Origin: a virus
Virus record (IMG/VR): IMGVR_UViG_3300049794_000002
Location: 1 to 47,359 of that record
DNA: 47,359 nt
Strand: one strand, 5' to 3'
In this document: piece by piece, positions 24,401-31,868 of the stretch
How positions within the stretch are numbered: the stretch's first letter is position 1
Layout: each line of letters starts with the position of its first letter
The notes under the pieces: generated by a model
What the model saw: only the letters and a program-made list of their open reading frames with translations
Told to the model about the DNA's origin: nothing
Database searches by the model: none
Program-made: the position numbers and the translations under genes

Positions 24401-27400
24401 CAACGCCATGGTCCGCAGTAACCTCGTAAGTCAAACCACGCTGCAACAGGATCTCTGCCGCATGACCCCACTCGGCCATCTGAACAGCGCCAGTGCCCTT
24501 GGGGACATCAACGGTTAGGACGATCGGCTCGCCATCAGTCTCAGAGTTGGCAGTCTTCCACCTCTTGCCGAAGTCTTCAGCAACCTTGGGGTCAGCAGTC
24601 GTTGACGAATATGCTTTGTCAGTAAAGCGGACACCAGTGAGGTTCGGCCGTTTACCGGCCGCCCACCGGTCAAATCCAGCGTCAACCGCGTCAAGATCTT
24701 TGCTCTCAATAGGCACAACATCGCCGTACCAAGTCTTCTGGCCGAAGACGTGCCTTCCCTCTTTCAGCGCCCGATAGACTTTCACGTCAGACGTAAGCCG
24801 GGAGACACCCATGGTCTTGTCGATCTCAAGAATCCTCTGGGCGTTACTTCGGTTGGACTCTTCTGCAAGTCCATGGAACGGACTGGAGGGGTTGAGATCC
24901 CCCTCACGTGGCACCTGGGGGCCCTGGCGGAGGTGGCCGTTGGTATTGACGTACTCGACGCCTTCATACTCGGACAAAGAACGGACAGTGCCCATTCCTT
25001 CAGGCCCAGTCAGACCCTCACCCTCGTAGTGGCCATGGTGCCCCTCGGAAGCACGAGTCAGCTTGGCCGGAGTCGCAGCAAGAGCACCCTGGCCAGTCGC
25101 CACCGGCTCAACATCAAGCCAACGCAGACCATTCGAATCCTTGCCCCAGTCCTTGACAACCTTGACGGTCATGCCACGCGGCAGGAGCATTTCGGCAGGT
25201 GAACCCGCTACATCAGGTCTCGTGTCGTGGAGGTTGATAGCCGGGGAACCCTTGGGTAGCTCCATACGGATAGCGAAACCCTGAGCGCCAGGAGCCCAAT
25301 CGGCAACGTACTTGGGGTCTGTGGATGTGGGTGTGTACCCGACGTTGTCTATCGTGAGGCCAGTCAAGTCACGCTTTTGCCAACCCTCCGGGAAAACATT
25401 CTTCGCACTTGAATAGCGACGATAAACGGTGATCGGCTGAGTCAGCTTCGACTGTTCAAAAGCCTTGTCGAGGTAGCCCATCTCGTTTTGGATCTTGGGC
25501 GTTACCTTGACCTTGCCCCGGAGGGCAGCGTTAATGGCCGGTTCTGCGCTCCCGCCAAATGCCTCAGCCTTGTCCCAGAACCAACTGATCAGTGCGTTCT
25601 CAATGCCCGGCTGGTCAGTGATGCTCGAACCCGGAACAAGCTTAGAGGTGGCCCGATTCCATTGAATGGGCGCGGCCGACTCGGCCGTCTCCCATCCCGG
25701 AAGTCGCTCGCTAGGATGAGGAAGTTCGGTCTTTCGTGCGTCAATGGCTGCCTGGATAACGGCCTGCTGCCAAGCGGGGTTGTCGTAAGCGTTCATGCCA
25801 GCGTTGGCTAGGGCGTGGTCAACCGCAAGCTTTTGGGTCTGGGCCTTGGTTCGAGAACCGTCCTTCAGCCCGTTGTAGATCATCTGGTAGTCGTGTGGCA
25901 ACTGGCCCTCGGACCCATGGGCAACAAGGAAGTCCATGAAGTCGCCAACACCCAGGGTTCCTGACGCAAGGGCAGTATCAAACGACGAGTGGCCAAGGTT
26001 GTTGCCAAAGGTGTAAGCCGTGTAGTCGGGGTCATTCCCGTGGTGGGCCAGGCCGTCAGGCGAAGCCGGAGCCTCGTCAACAACAGAAGCAGCAAGGGAC
26101 GCACCGCGACCCTTGCCACCACCACCAAGACGCTTAGCCGCCTGCTGAGCCTTAACCCTCGACACGTACTCAGGAACGAGCTGGGCCCGGTTGTACATGT
26201 TGTGCCAAGCGTTCTTAACACCCTCAGTCGCGGCCGGCATAATGTCGCCCGCACCCATCACAGCAATAGGTCCACCAGCCTCATCAGACAGAGTTCGCCA
26301 GATGTAGCCAGGACGCATGATGGCCGTGATCTTCCACAGGGACGCGGCAGACTCAGCCAAGGTAGTAAGGGCCTCTTTACTGTGCCAGATGCCCCGACCA
26401 AGAGATCCCTTAGTCAGGTACCACAGCGCCGAGTCAAGAGCACCCCAATCTTGCATGGGCATGGCGTCGGCATACTGAGATGTAGTAATTGGCCTGCTGG
26501 TGTTGGGAGTGGAGTCCAGGGGAATCAGGTTGAGGTTGCCGTCCTCGTCCGGCATGGCCACATGGCCAACCGGCCAGCGGCCTTCGTCAACCGCGCTGTC
26601 AATGTCATCAGCAAAATTCCTGAGACCTTCGGCAGCCTTGTCGTTCCCGTTGTCAATGTTGGTCTGGGCCAGGCGCCGGGCGTCCGAAGAAATGAACCGC
26701 TTGTTGGCCCTGATGAAAGCCCTGTTACCCGAGCGGTACTTGTTGAGGACACCACTGTCAATCAGTTGGTCAATAGTCTCTGGCTCAACTCCGTGAGCCA
26801 GAGCGTGAACCCTGGTTGCCGCATTCTCGGCCTGGTTAACCACACCGAACCTGGACTCAGCCGTGGAGGCCCTGGCGTACATAGAGCTGAAGTTGTCAAC
26901 CTGGTCCCGGGTAAGCCGGGACTGTTGGAGATTGTTAGTGAAGATGCGCTGGGAGTCGGGGTTGTTGAGGTCGGCAAGTCGACCGCCACGGGAGCTGGGC
27001 AGCAAGGTACGGGTAAGGGAACGGGCAGCGTAGGCACCATTGGTGCCGTTGGTCTGCCACACACCAAGCATCGTGTTGGGCCCGTACTGAAGCCACTGAT
27101 TAGCGCCAGCGCGCCACTTGGAGGTCAGTCGAATCTGGGGGGTGTTCTGGCCAATCAGTAGACCGCCAGTCTTGGGACTCACCTTGCCCCAGAAACCCCG
27201 ACCATCGGCGATAGCGTCAGCGAACGCCTGAACGTCAGTCTCAAGCTTGTTGCCGGCCACGTAGTCCGCGAGCGGGTCACCAACGCCAACGTTCTTGGAC
27301 ACCTGGGAGATTGAGAAGTTGGCAAACTTGGTACCCGTGACTTGGGCCAGCCTGGGAGCCTGCTTGACAAGATCGTCCCAAGCGCTCTGGTCTCCGTAGA

Positions 27401-28376
27401 AAGCGCGAAAGGTGGTGTTGTACAGATCAGGGTCGTCCTTGACCGACCACAGGGCGTTGGCCATGACCCCGCCGCTGTAGTGGTTGTTGAACAGGGTCCT
27501 ACGGACCGTCTCCGGGTTGTCGGCGCCCTTGATGTAGTTGTAAGTCTTCTGGTAGGACTTGGAGTCCACATAGGACGACCAACGGTCCGAATCCCCAATG
27601 AGCTTCGAGGCGCTGGCCGCAGACACTTCCTTGGAAACGAACTTCAGCTTGCCGGCCTTGGTGATACCGCTGAGGCCCTTGGTGGGGTCGAGGAAAAGCA
27701 TGATCCCGGCGTCCATCGTCCCAGAGGACGACTTAAGCCAGAGGTTCTTGTGGTAGAGATCCTGGCCTTGGGGCGTGCGGGGGTCGAAACCTTCGGGGCC
27801 GTGCTGGTAGGCGTTAGCGAAATCGTCTCCACCAAGCCACTTCTGGGTACTACGCAACCAGCCAGGTTCGTTTGTGGGGTCAATCCCCGCTATGCGGGCA
27901 CCACGCATGTTAAGGCTCATGCCCGCGTAATCAAACGCCTGGCCGGCAGTAACAGTCCTGGTGGAGTTGTAAGCACTCTTCCAAGCGTCCCCAGAGAAGA
28001 ACCCGCTAAGGGAACCAGTCTTGGCCGCGTCGCCAACCTGAAGCTCATAAGCCCCGTAGGGACGATTGACGAGCTGCTTGCTGGCCCACATGGAGGTTTC
28101 GCCGATTTGGCGAATGACCGGGATGTTGCCGACACCGCTCAGGCCCTTGAGTCCACCACCAAGCATCTGCTTCAAACCTTGGCCCATTTGGGCGTACGCA
28201 TCCGCGTTAGCCACGGGCGTCATAGCCCCATTAAGGGCAGCGCTGGCAGCCGTCAGGAAACCATGGTAGATATCCGAACCACCGGACGTGATGGAGTGCC
28301 ACGCGCCAGAAGCCTCATTCGGAAAGTCGGTGAAGAGACTCTTCCAAGTGTTGGTCAGTCCATCAAAGAAACCCAT
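21489..28376 (-). CDS. Giant internal virion protein with two ADP-ribosyltransferase-like domains, 2295 aa
   Basis: The reading frame spans 6.9 kb, about one seventh of the genome. Domain 1 (about 965-1090) shows ITVYRRY (Arg986), YTPTSTDP (Thr1017-Ser1018-Thr1019) and SPAEMLLPRG (Glu1062). Domain 2 (about 1180-1340) shows VKVYRAL (Arg1202), AYSSTTADP (1255-1263) and AAEILLQRG (Glu1308). These are the R-S-E elements of the arginine-type mono-ADP-ribosyltransferase fold, which transfers ADP-ribose from NAD+. The rest is helical, with a likely internal-core region at 1690-1800. It sits just downstream of the portal group, as ejected proteins do. It may enter the cell with the DNA and modify host proteins. 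Confidence 0.75.
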   Translation of the reverse strand: MGFFDGLTNTWKSLFTDFPNEASGAWHSITSGGSDIYHGFLTAASAALNGAMTPVANADAYAQMGQGLKQMLGGGLKGLSGVGNIPVIRQIGETSMWASKQLVNRPYGAYELQVGDAAKTGSLSGFFSGDAWKSAYNSTRTVTAGQAFDYAGMSLNMRGARIAGIDPTNEPGWLRSTQKWLGGDDFANAYQHGPEGFDPRTPQGQDLYHKNLWLKSSSGTMDAGIMLFLDPTKGLSGITKAGKLKFVSKEVSAASASKLIGDSDRWSSYVDSKSYQKTYNYIKGADNPETVRRTLFNNHYSGGVMANALWSVKDDPDLYNTTFRAFYGDQSAWDDLVKQAPRLAQVTGTKFANFSISQVSKNVGVGDPLADYVAGNKLETDVQAFADAIADGRGFWGKVSPKTGGLLIGQNTPQIRLTSKWRAGANQWLQYGPNTMLGVWQTNGTNGAYAARSLTRTLLPSSRGGRLADLNNPDSQRIFTNNLQQSRLTRDQVDNFSSMYARASTAESRFGVVNQAENAATRVHALAHGVEPETIDQLIDSGVLNKYRSGNRAFIRANKRFISSDARRLAQTNIDNGNDKAAEGLRNFADDIDSAVDEGRWPVGHVAMPDEDGNLNLIPLDSTPNTSRPITTSQYADAMPMQDWGALDSALWYLTKGSLGRGIWHSKEALTTLAESAASLWKITAIMRPGYIWRTLSDEAGGPIAVMGAGDIMPAATEGVKNAWHNMYNRAQLVPEYVSRVKAQQAAKRLGGGGKGRGASLAASVVDEAPASPDGLAHHGNDPDYTAYTFGNNLGHSSFDTALASGTLGVGDFMDFLVAHGSEGQLPHDYQMIYNGLKDGSRTKAQTQKLAVDHALANAGMNAYDNPAWQQAVIQAAIDARKTELPHPSERLPGWETAESAAPIQWNRATSKLVPGSSITDQPGIENALISWFWDKAEAFGGSAEPAINAALRGKVKVTPKIQNEMGYLDKAFEQSKLTQPITVYRRYSSAKNVFPEGWQKRDLTGLTIDNVGYTPTSTDPKYVADWAPGAQGFAIRMELPKGSPAINLHDTRPDVAGSPAEMLLPRGMTVKVVKDWGKDSNGLRWLDVEPVATGQGALAATPAKLTRASEGHHGHYEGEGLTGPEGMGTVRSLSEYEGVEYVNTNGHLRQGPQVPREGDLNPSSPFHGLAEESNRSNAQRILEIDKTMGVSRLTSDVKVYRALKEGRHVFGQKTWYGDVVPIESKDLDAVDAGFDRWAAGKRPNLTGVRFTDKAYSSTTADPKVAEDFGKRWKTANSETDGEPIVLTVDVPKGTGAVQMAEWGHAAEILLQRGLTYEVTADHGVVDGYRRLDVKVVNGPGAKNVENKPQGLPGQPIVIDPRTGTSPSIQPQRVNHLFSLGDAHVFPANTALHEEVGKFIDNNMDELLKPSNLLHAYVQPDGNMAMSVARYTGGNELQSVKPGSGRRVSLGGAQSAKMYRGAGETGWDARWGPGENDVVHVRGMFEGPQGDLAKSQVSSRGPYASLTDRITNSQHARLMANTPGEWDNLEPGNVGYDASWERAVNQQLANDKLARQFIANPPRGDNPGFTVRDAVAWMHNTNDGRAYQARMGAWQSKYYEQIHQVQAMVDSYVPFSELQPEASDALRKAVLKREASIGDMARVVSRDDMPQIHGASLQQALGKGWFPQKAREITDKVFGAISDMPNDKLLRFPFTANRYKFHVDHLLESRANWFKAHGDTFTQDDLDAVEGLARERTLVDARRYLYDTMASHDLAKGLRLLIPFGSALADSAHKWGVVLKEKPTMAADIWKLWSLPDRSGLIQDQDGNHMEVKDGKEIWFQVDPKTGVRKQLPDTFTPNGKVIVFRLPVGVKIDGAKPLVSINKTAFQTFLDIPTFGPLVTIPANNFSMSHPEFATNRLVKTFILPYGPTNNSLVAAVPGNVRNWKDAYDTFVTHTDTQNAEEQAMAVYMTEMVDLSQGKRTNAPTFAEARSKAAQMQGLRFISRLSGVTSSFQSPYQPYIDYYHMLQQQDPGNADKNFYNQMGPEFFWLTSAVTRNALGIPATVGAFNQYKKFQDLMQQFPDLAPLISGAEGAGAFNKAVYESQKQTPIRYGTQKNERALVPLADSIADTQKRLGWVKWTQFNDALLADMFDRGLTSLQQKGAEDLLAAKQDFIDSNSSWRDPYGTIQISPWYQDYTSQDLSKMTSRLTQMHQVIQDPRLQGREDIRGLITYLDARSGFTDYMDQLGVKTLNGPITVNPTTKKLTKAQHQQVDLTSQWNEFVFNLKASNPQFANLYDRWLTADDSLNARVITKG

Positions 28377-28835
28377 TTAGACCATCGCACGGACGCGGCG
28401 CACGTACTGCCGGAAAACGTCCGAGGCCATAGGCATGCCGGCCATCAGCTCAAGAGTGGGCAGATTGTTACGCAGATATTGAATAGCGGCGCTATCACCA
28501 GGGTTGGGTAGGCCAAGGGACTCAGGTCCAGGGCCAGGCCCCGAGGGGGCCCCAGACGTTACGGGTTCACCAGGTCGCTGGGTGGGTGCCCCAAGGGGCA
28601 CCAGGCCAGACATGTCGACACCAGGACCCTGACCACTACTCGCTGTAGGGCCCGGGGTTGAGGCCATCGCGGCGCTTGCCTGGTCATTCCTAAATGTTGC
28701 CTGCTCACCATAGTTGGCATCGGCAAGTTGTCTTGTTGGCTGGCCATCGGTACGTGCGCTGAGCTTGCCTGGGCCTGACACTGCGGCTGGGCGAGCTGGT
28801 GCCCGGTAACCGCCACGGTTCGTCGGTTGGGTCAT
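28377..28835 (-). CDS. Proline/glycine-rich minor structural protein, 152 aa
   Basis: The start MTQPTNRGGYRAPARPAAVS and a segment GKLSARTDGQPTRQL are followed by a long Pro/Gly-rich linker. A short helical C-terminus (LRNNLPTLELMAGMPMASDV) completes it. Small proteins with this layout often precede the large internal protein gene in actinobacteriophages. It stops one base before the giant gene starts. It is probably a virion assembly partner. Confidence 0.6.
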   Translation of the reverse strand: MTQPTNRGGYRAPARPAAVSGPGKLSARTDGQPTRQLADANYGEQATFRNDQASAAMASTPGPTASSGQGPGVDMSGLVPLGAPTQRPGEPVTSGAPSGPGPGPESLGLPNPGDSAAIQYLRNNLPTLELMAGMPMASDVFRQYVRRVRAMV

Positions 28836-28998
28836 TGATCCTGGCCAAACGTATGACTTGCGGTGAGATGTTGATCACGCTAGGTTTCGAAGGTCGCCTT
28901 TAGAGGGGGTCACGTGGGAGTGGCCAAGGCGCAAGAATCCGGCCGTTAAACCACTTCCATGACGATCGGGTGACCACAGCCCCGGGGGCAGTGGGGGC
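28836..28998. other. Late-operon intergenic gap
   Basis: No gene is found here. The + strand contains TTTAGAGGGGGT at about 28898-28909. The leftward late mRNA therefore carries the complement of the AGAGGG loop motif of the accessory operon. Because a terminator precedes it, a new leftward promoter for the gene at 28835 may lie here, but I cannot define one. Confidence 0.3.
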
Positions 28999-29034
28999 AA
29001 AAGGGGTGGGCTCAGAGGGAGCCCACCCCTTTTT
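28999..29034. terminator. Bidirectional intrinsic terminator
   Basis: AAAAGGGGTGGGCTC (28999-29013) pairs with GAGCCCACCCCTTTT (29019-29033) around AGAGG. T-runs follow on both strands. On the leftward late transcript it overlaps the stop of the 84-aa gene and would end or attenuate transcription after the portal group. Confidence 0.75.
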
Positions 29035-29266
29035 CGTTGTCCTCAACCAGTGGAATCGACTCAATGAACTTGGCCACGTCGGCAGCGAACTCGCGCTGCT
29101 TCGTCTGCCAGTTGGCATGGGCCACGAGGTGTTCGTCTAGTTCCTTGAAGGCGTTGCCGGTTTGGATGAGAAGCTGGGAGACCCAGTTGGCTACGGTGCT
29201 GCCGAAGTTCCACCAGGACCACTGTCGAGGTGTCAGATCGACATCATCGTCATCATCATCAATCAC
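29012..29266 (-). CDS. Small acidic late protein, 84 aa
   Basis: The N-terminus is MIDDDDDDVDLTPRQW, followed by Trp-rich helices (NFGSTVANWVSQLLI) and an acidic tail. It starts at a GTG in a GTGA overlap, and its stop lies in the terminator stem. Position in the portal group suggests a virion role. No motif is recognised. Confidence 0.6.
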   Translation of the reverse strand: MIDDDDDDVDLTPRQWSWWNFGSTVANWVSQLLIQTGNAFKELDEHLVAHANWQTKQREFAADVAKFIESIPLVEDNEKGVGSL

Positions 29267-29478
29267 GTACGGCTCAGGCTGTTCTTAGTGCCACGGCCAT
29301 TCGTTCCGCTCCCCGGGGCCTTGATGGAATATGGCTTAAGCCCACCCATGGTGTTACCGGACTGGTTCGGGATACCGCCCTTTTCCGGTGGCCGAATGTT
29401 GTGCTTCGCAGCTCCACCCTGGCTGGACGGCTTCGGGGGCTTGTGGGCCTCATTCAGGGGACTGGTGTTCTTGGCCAT
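29263..29478 (-). CDS. Small Pro/Gly/Lys-rich late protein, 71 aa
   Basis: The protein (MAKNTSPLNEAHKPPKPSSQ...) looks disordered and basic. The ATG follows GAGGCAACA and overlaps the 48-aa frame upstream. Short basic disordered proteins of this kind are often virion-associated. The function is unknown. Confidence 0.6.
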   Translation of the reverse strand: MAKNTSPLNEAHKPPKPSSQGGAAKHNIRPPEKGGIPNQSGNTMGGLKPYSIKAPGSGTNGRGTKNSLSRT

Positions 29479-29596
29479 TGTTGCCTCGCCTCTTGGTCTT
29501 AATCATCTTGCGTAGCTTCTGGGGCTTGACCGGCTGAGTAGGCGTTTCCGCTTCCCACTTCTTAACCCGATCGGTTAGCCATTCGTCCTCGTTCAA
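29450..29596 (-). CDS. 48-aa basic late peptide
   Basis: The frame from a TTG overlapping the upstream stop reads NEDEWLTDRVKKWEAE, then a Lys/Arg-rich segment (KLRKMIKTKRRG). The TTG start has a poor ribosome-binding site, so coupled translation would be needed. It fills an otherwise empty gap in the operon. Confidence 0.45.
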   Translation of the reverse strand: MNEDEWLTDRVKKWEAETPTQPVKPQKLRKMIKTKRRGNNGQEHQSPE

Positions 29597-29988
29597 CGTG
29601 CCGTGACACCGATCTGGAAAGAGCAGGTCGTCACGGTGCCACTGGCAGTCCAAACAATCTTCACCGGACCCGCGAGGACAAGGCCATTAGTCTGACCTTC
29701 ACCAACCGAGAAACTGACCCCGCCAACCGCCGTGAGGGCGATGGCGGAACCAAGAGTCACTGGCTGGAAGATGCCGTTAGCGTCCTGCTGCTGGAGAGTG
29801 AATGTCTGGGTGGCGCCCGCGCCGCTGATGACAGTGACGTTGATTCCCACAAACAGACGGGTTGCGCCTGGTGGCATGGGAACGGTGATGGAACCGCTTG
29901 TGGTCCGGGCCACCGTGGCCTCTGTGTAGATGGCGGCTGCTACTGGTTGGGTAACCGATTGAGCGTCGCTCAGGGGGGTGTTAGGCAT
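29593..29988 (-). CDS. Beta-rich structural protein, possible capsid decoration, 131 aa
   Basis: ATG 29988 is preferred over a TTG at 30000. The protein is nearly all beta: SGSITVPMPPGATRLFVGIN, ATQTFTLQQQDANG, TCSFQIGVTAR. This is the composition of jelly-roll decoration or head-fibre proteins. It lies directly after the portal gene. The identity is inferred from fold pattern and position. Confidence 0.55.
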   Translation of the reverse strand: MPNTPLSDAQSVTQPVAAAIYTEATVARTTSGSITVPMPPGATRLFVGINVTVISGAGATQTFTLQQQDANGIFQPVTLGSAIALTAVGGVSFSVGEGQTNGLVLAGPVKIVWTASGTVTTCSFQIGVTAR

Positions 29989-30005
29989 AAGCAGATCCAA
30001 AGGGG

Positions 30006-31868
30006 TTACGCGCGACGCCTAGACATCACGTAGGACGACATTGAGGGGTTACCGGAAGGGTTGATCCCTGCCAGCATGGTCTTGATGTCTGGGCGGCCAC
30101 CAGGGGCCGAACCAGCTTGGCCGAAAGGAACCCCTCTCAGAAGCCCAGAAGGTGATAGACCCCCACCGCCACCGGCCATACCTGCCAGACCGCCAGGGCC
30201 AGGAGAACCAGCTCCAGGGCCACCCGCAGGCCCACCAGGGCCAGGCTGGCCACTCGGAGGAGACTGAGGGGCAAATACCGCGAGACAAACGTCTTCCACT
30301 TGGTCTCCGTTTTGGAGTCGCTTAACCATCTCTGCCACTTGGACAACTGGTCCTGATGGGTCCTGGCCAGACTGAGCAAGAGCGGGAATAGACTGGACAA
30401 AGCCGTAAATGGCTTGGAAGAGAGCTTCACGGGTTTCCTCCACAGCCACTTTGGTTTGTTCGTCTGTCACGTTAAGTTCGAATGGGAGCTGCCGGGCGAA
30501 GTAGTCCTTTGAGAACAACTTCTCTGCCCGGAGCTGGAGGAGGAGAACGACCGCTCGATTCGGGTCCAATCCGGCCGCAAATCCGTAGGAAACGTCACAG
30601 TCATAGGCATTCTTGATGTCACGAGAAGGCTTGTAGCTCAGCTCGTAAGGGGTGCCGTTGTGCTGGCCCCGGATTTCCTTGGTCTGCTCAGGCCAATACC
30701 GCTCGTCCATCATGAAACACTTGCGCATCACCTGAGTGAAAGCAATCTGGAAGACCAGTTGTGCGGCCTTGACCTGAGAGTCGAACCCGCCCAGTAGTGC
30801 TTGAACGCCCTTGCCAGTAATGACCGAGGCATCAGTCCCACCGGTCCGTACACCTGGATAGCGTGTGCCAGTCCGCATCTCGTCTAGAAGGATTGCTTCC
30901 TCTGTAAAGCTATGCTGCGAGAGGTTGAGGCCGACATGTTGAACCTTCTCAGGAGAGTTGGTCCGAATGACAGCGTCAGGTCCGAAGGTTAGCTCCTGGA
31001 CGTCCAGCGGGACGGCCAACGGAGCCTGAACGGTTTTCTCAACAGCACTGAGTTGGAGCTTGGCCAGAGTGTCCCGAGCGAGCTGCATCCAAATCACGTC
31101 GTCAAATTGGCCACGCGGCTTGGACATGTCAACCCAGGGGCGATGCCCGATGACCACCGGGCACTCGCCCAGGCGGTTGTTGACGGACTCAAGGATGACT
31201 GGGGCTTCAGCAACAAGGACAAGGGTGATCTGGCTAGCATCGCAGTACCGGATAACCTCAAGCTTGTTCTCACCCTGGTTGTTCGGGTTGTTGGGGTTCT
31301 TAGCAAGGTTCTGGTCAAGCCTCAGGATCGTCTCGGCATACTCCGGGTACAGCTCGGCCAGTACGCCGGCCTCACGATAGAACCGACGAGTAAAGGCAGT
31401 ACACCGCCCCCACCTGTCATACTCCGGGTAGCCCCCCATCGGGTCCTCAATGGTAATCCGGGGAAGGTCACACTCGAAGTCAGGCTCAACGTAGATGACC
31501 GACATGCCGTAAGTCAGGTAGTGGTCAGCCCCGGTCAACATCTGCACGTCAAGGTGCGAATATTGCACGTAGTTCTGCGCTATCTTGGACCGCTTGTCGG
31601 CAAACTTCTTGGACGCATCCGAGGTCATGGAGGTGGAGCTGCAATTGAACGCCGGCAGGGGGGCGATTACTTCAGCCAGGTCCCTAGCCGCGATGTCAAT
31701 AAAGTTGGAGATGATCGGCTTAGGCCAGTCCTCAGACACAAGGTCAGGGAAGACCACATCCAAATCACCTCGGCGAGTCGCTAGAACGTCTCGCCAAATG
31801 TTGTCAGTTTCCCGGTAACGCCGTTCGAGGTTCCTGCACTTCTTGACAATCTGATCGGCATCAAGCAT
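30006..31868 (-). CDS. Portal protein, 620 aa
   Basis: It follows the terminase gene and overlaps its end by eight bases (ATG 31868; an ATG at 31901 lies too deep in terminase). The N-terminal wing (KKCRNLERRYRETDNIWRDV), central clip/stem helices and a long C-terminal Gly/Pro-rich tail (about 530-600) are typical of podovirus-like portals. QHSFTEEAILLDEMRTGTRY is a likely stem helix. The ring forms the DNA entry channel of the head. The unusual tail (PGPGGPAGGPGAGSPGPGG) looks like a flexible linker. Confidence 0.8.
   Translation of the reverse strand: MLDADQIVKKCRNLERRYRETDNIWRDVLATRRGDLDVVFPDLVSEDWPKPIISNFIDIAARDLAEVIAPLPAFNCSSTSMTSDASKKFADKRSKIAQNYVQYSHLDVQMLTGADHYLTYGMSVIYVEPDFECDLPRITIEDPMGGYPEYDRWGRCTAFTRRFYREAGVLAELYPEYAETILRLDQNLAKNPNNPNNQGENKLEVIRYCDASQITLVLVAEAPVILESVNNRLGECPVVIGHRPWVDMSKPRGQFDDVIWMQLARDTLAKLQLSAVEKTVQAPLAVPLDVQELTFGPDAVIRTNSPEKVQHVGLNLSQHSFTEEAILLDEMRTGTRYPGVRTGGTDASVITGKGVQALLGGFDSQVKAAQLVFQIAFTQVMRKCFMMDERYWPEQTKEIRGQHNGTPYELSYKPSRDIKNAYDCDVSYGFAAGLDPNRAVVLLLQLRAEKLFSKDYFARQLPFELNVTDEQTKVAVEETREALFQAIYGFVQSIPALAQSGQDPSGPVVQVAEMVKRLQNGDQVEDVCLAVFAPQSPPSGQPGPGGPAGGPGAGSPGPGGLAGMAGGGGGLSPSGLLRGVPFGQAGSAPGGRPDIKTMLAGINPSGNPSMSSYVMSRRRA

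Noticed and set aside
25989-28511. Two more long + strand frames (25989-27161 and 27342-28511)
   Set aside because: Both are antisense to the well-supported giant virion gene and show the Arg/Val/Gly-rich composition of shadow frames.
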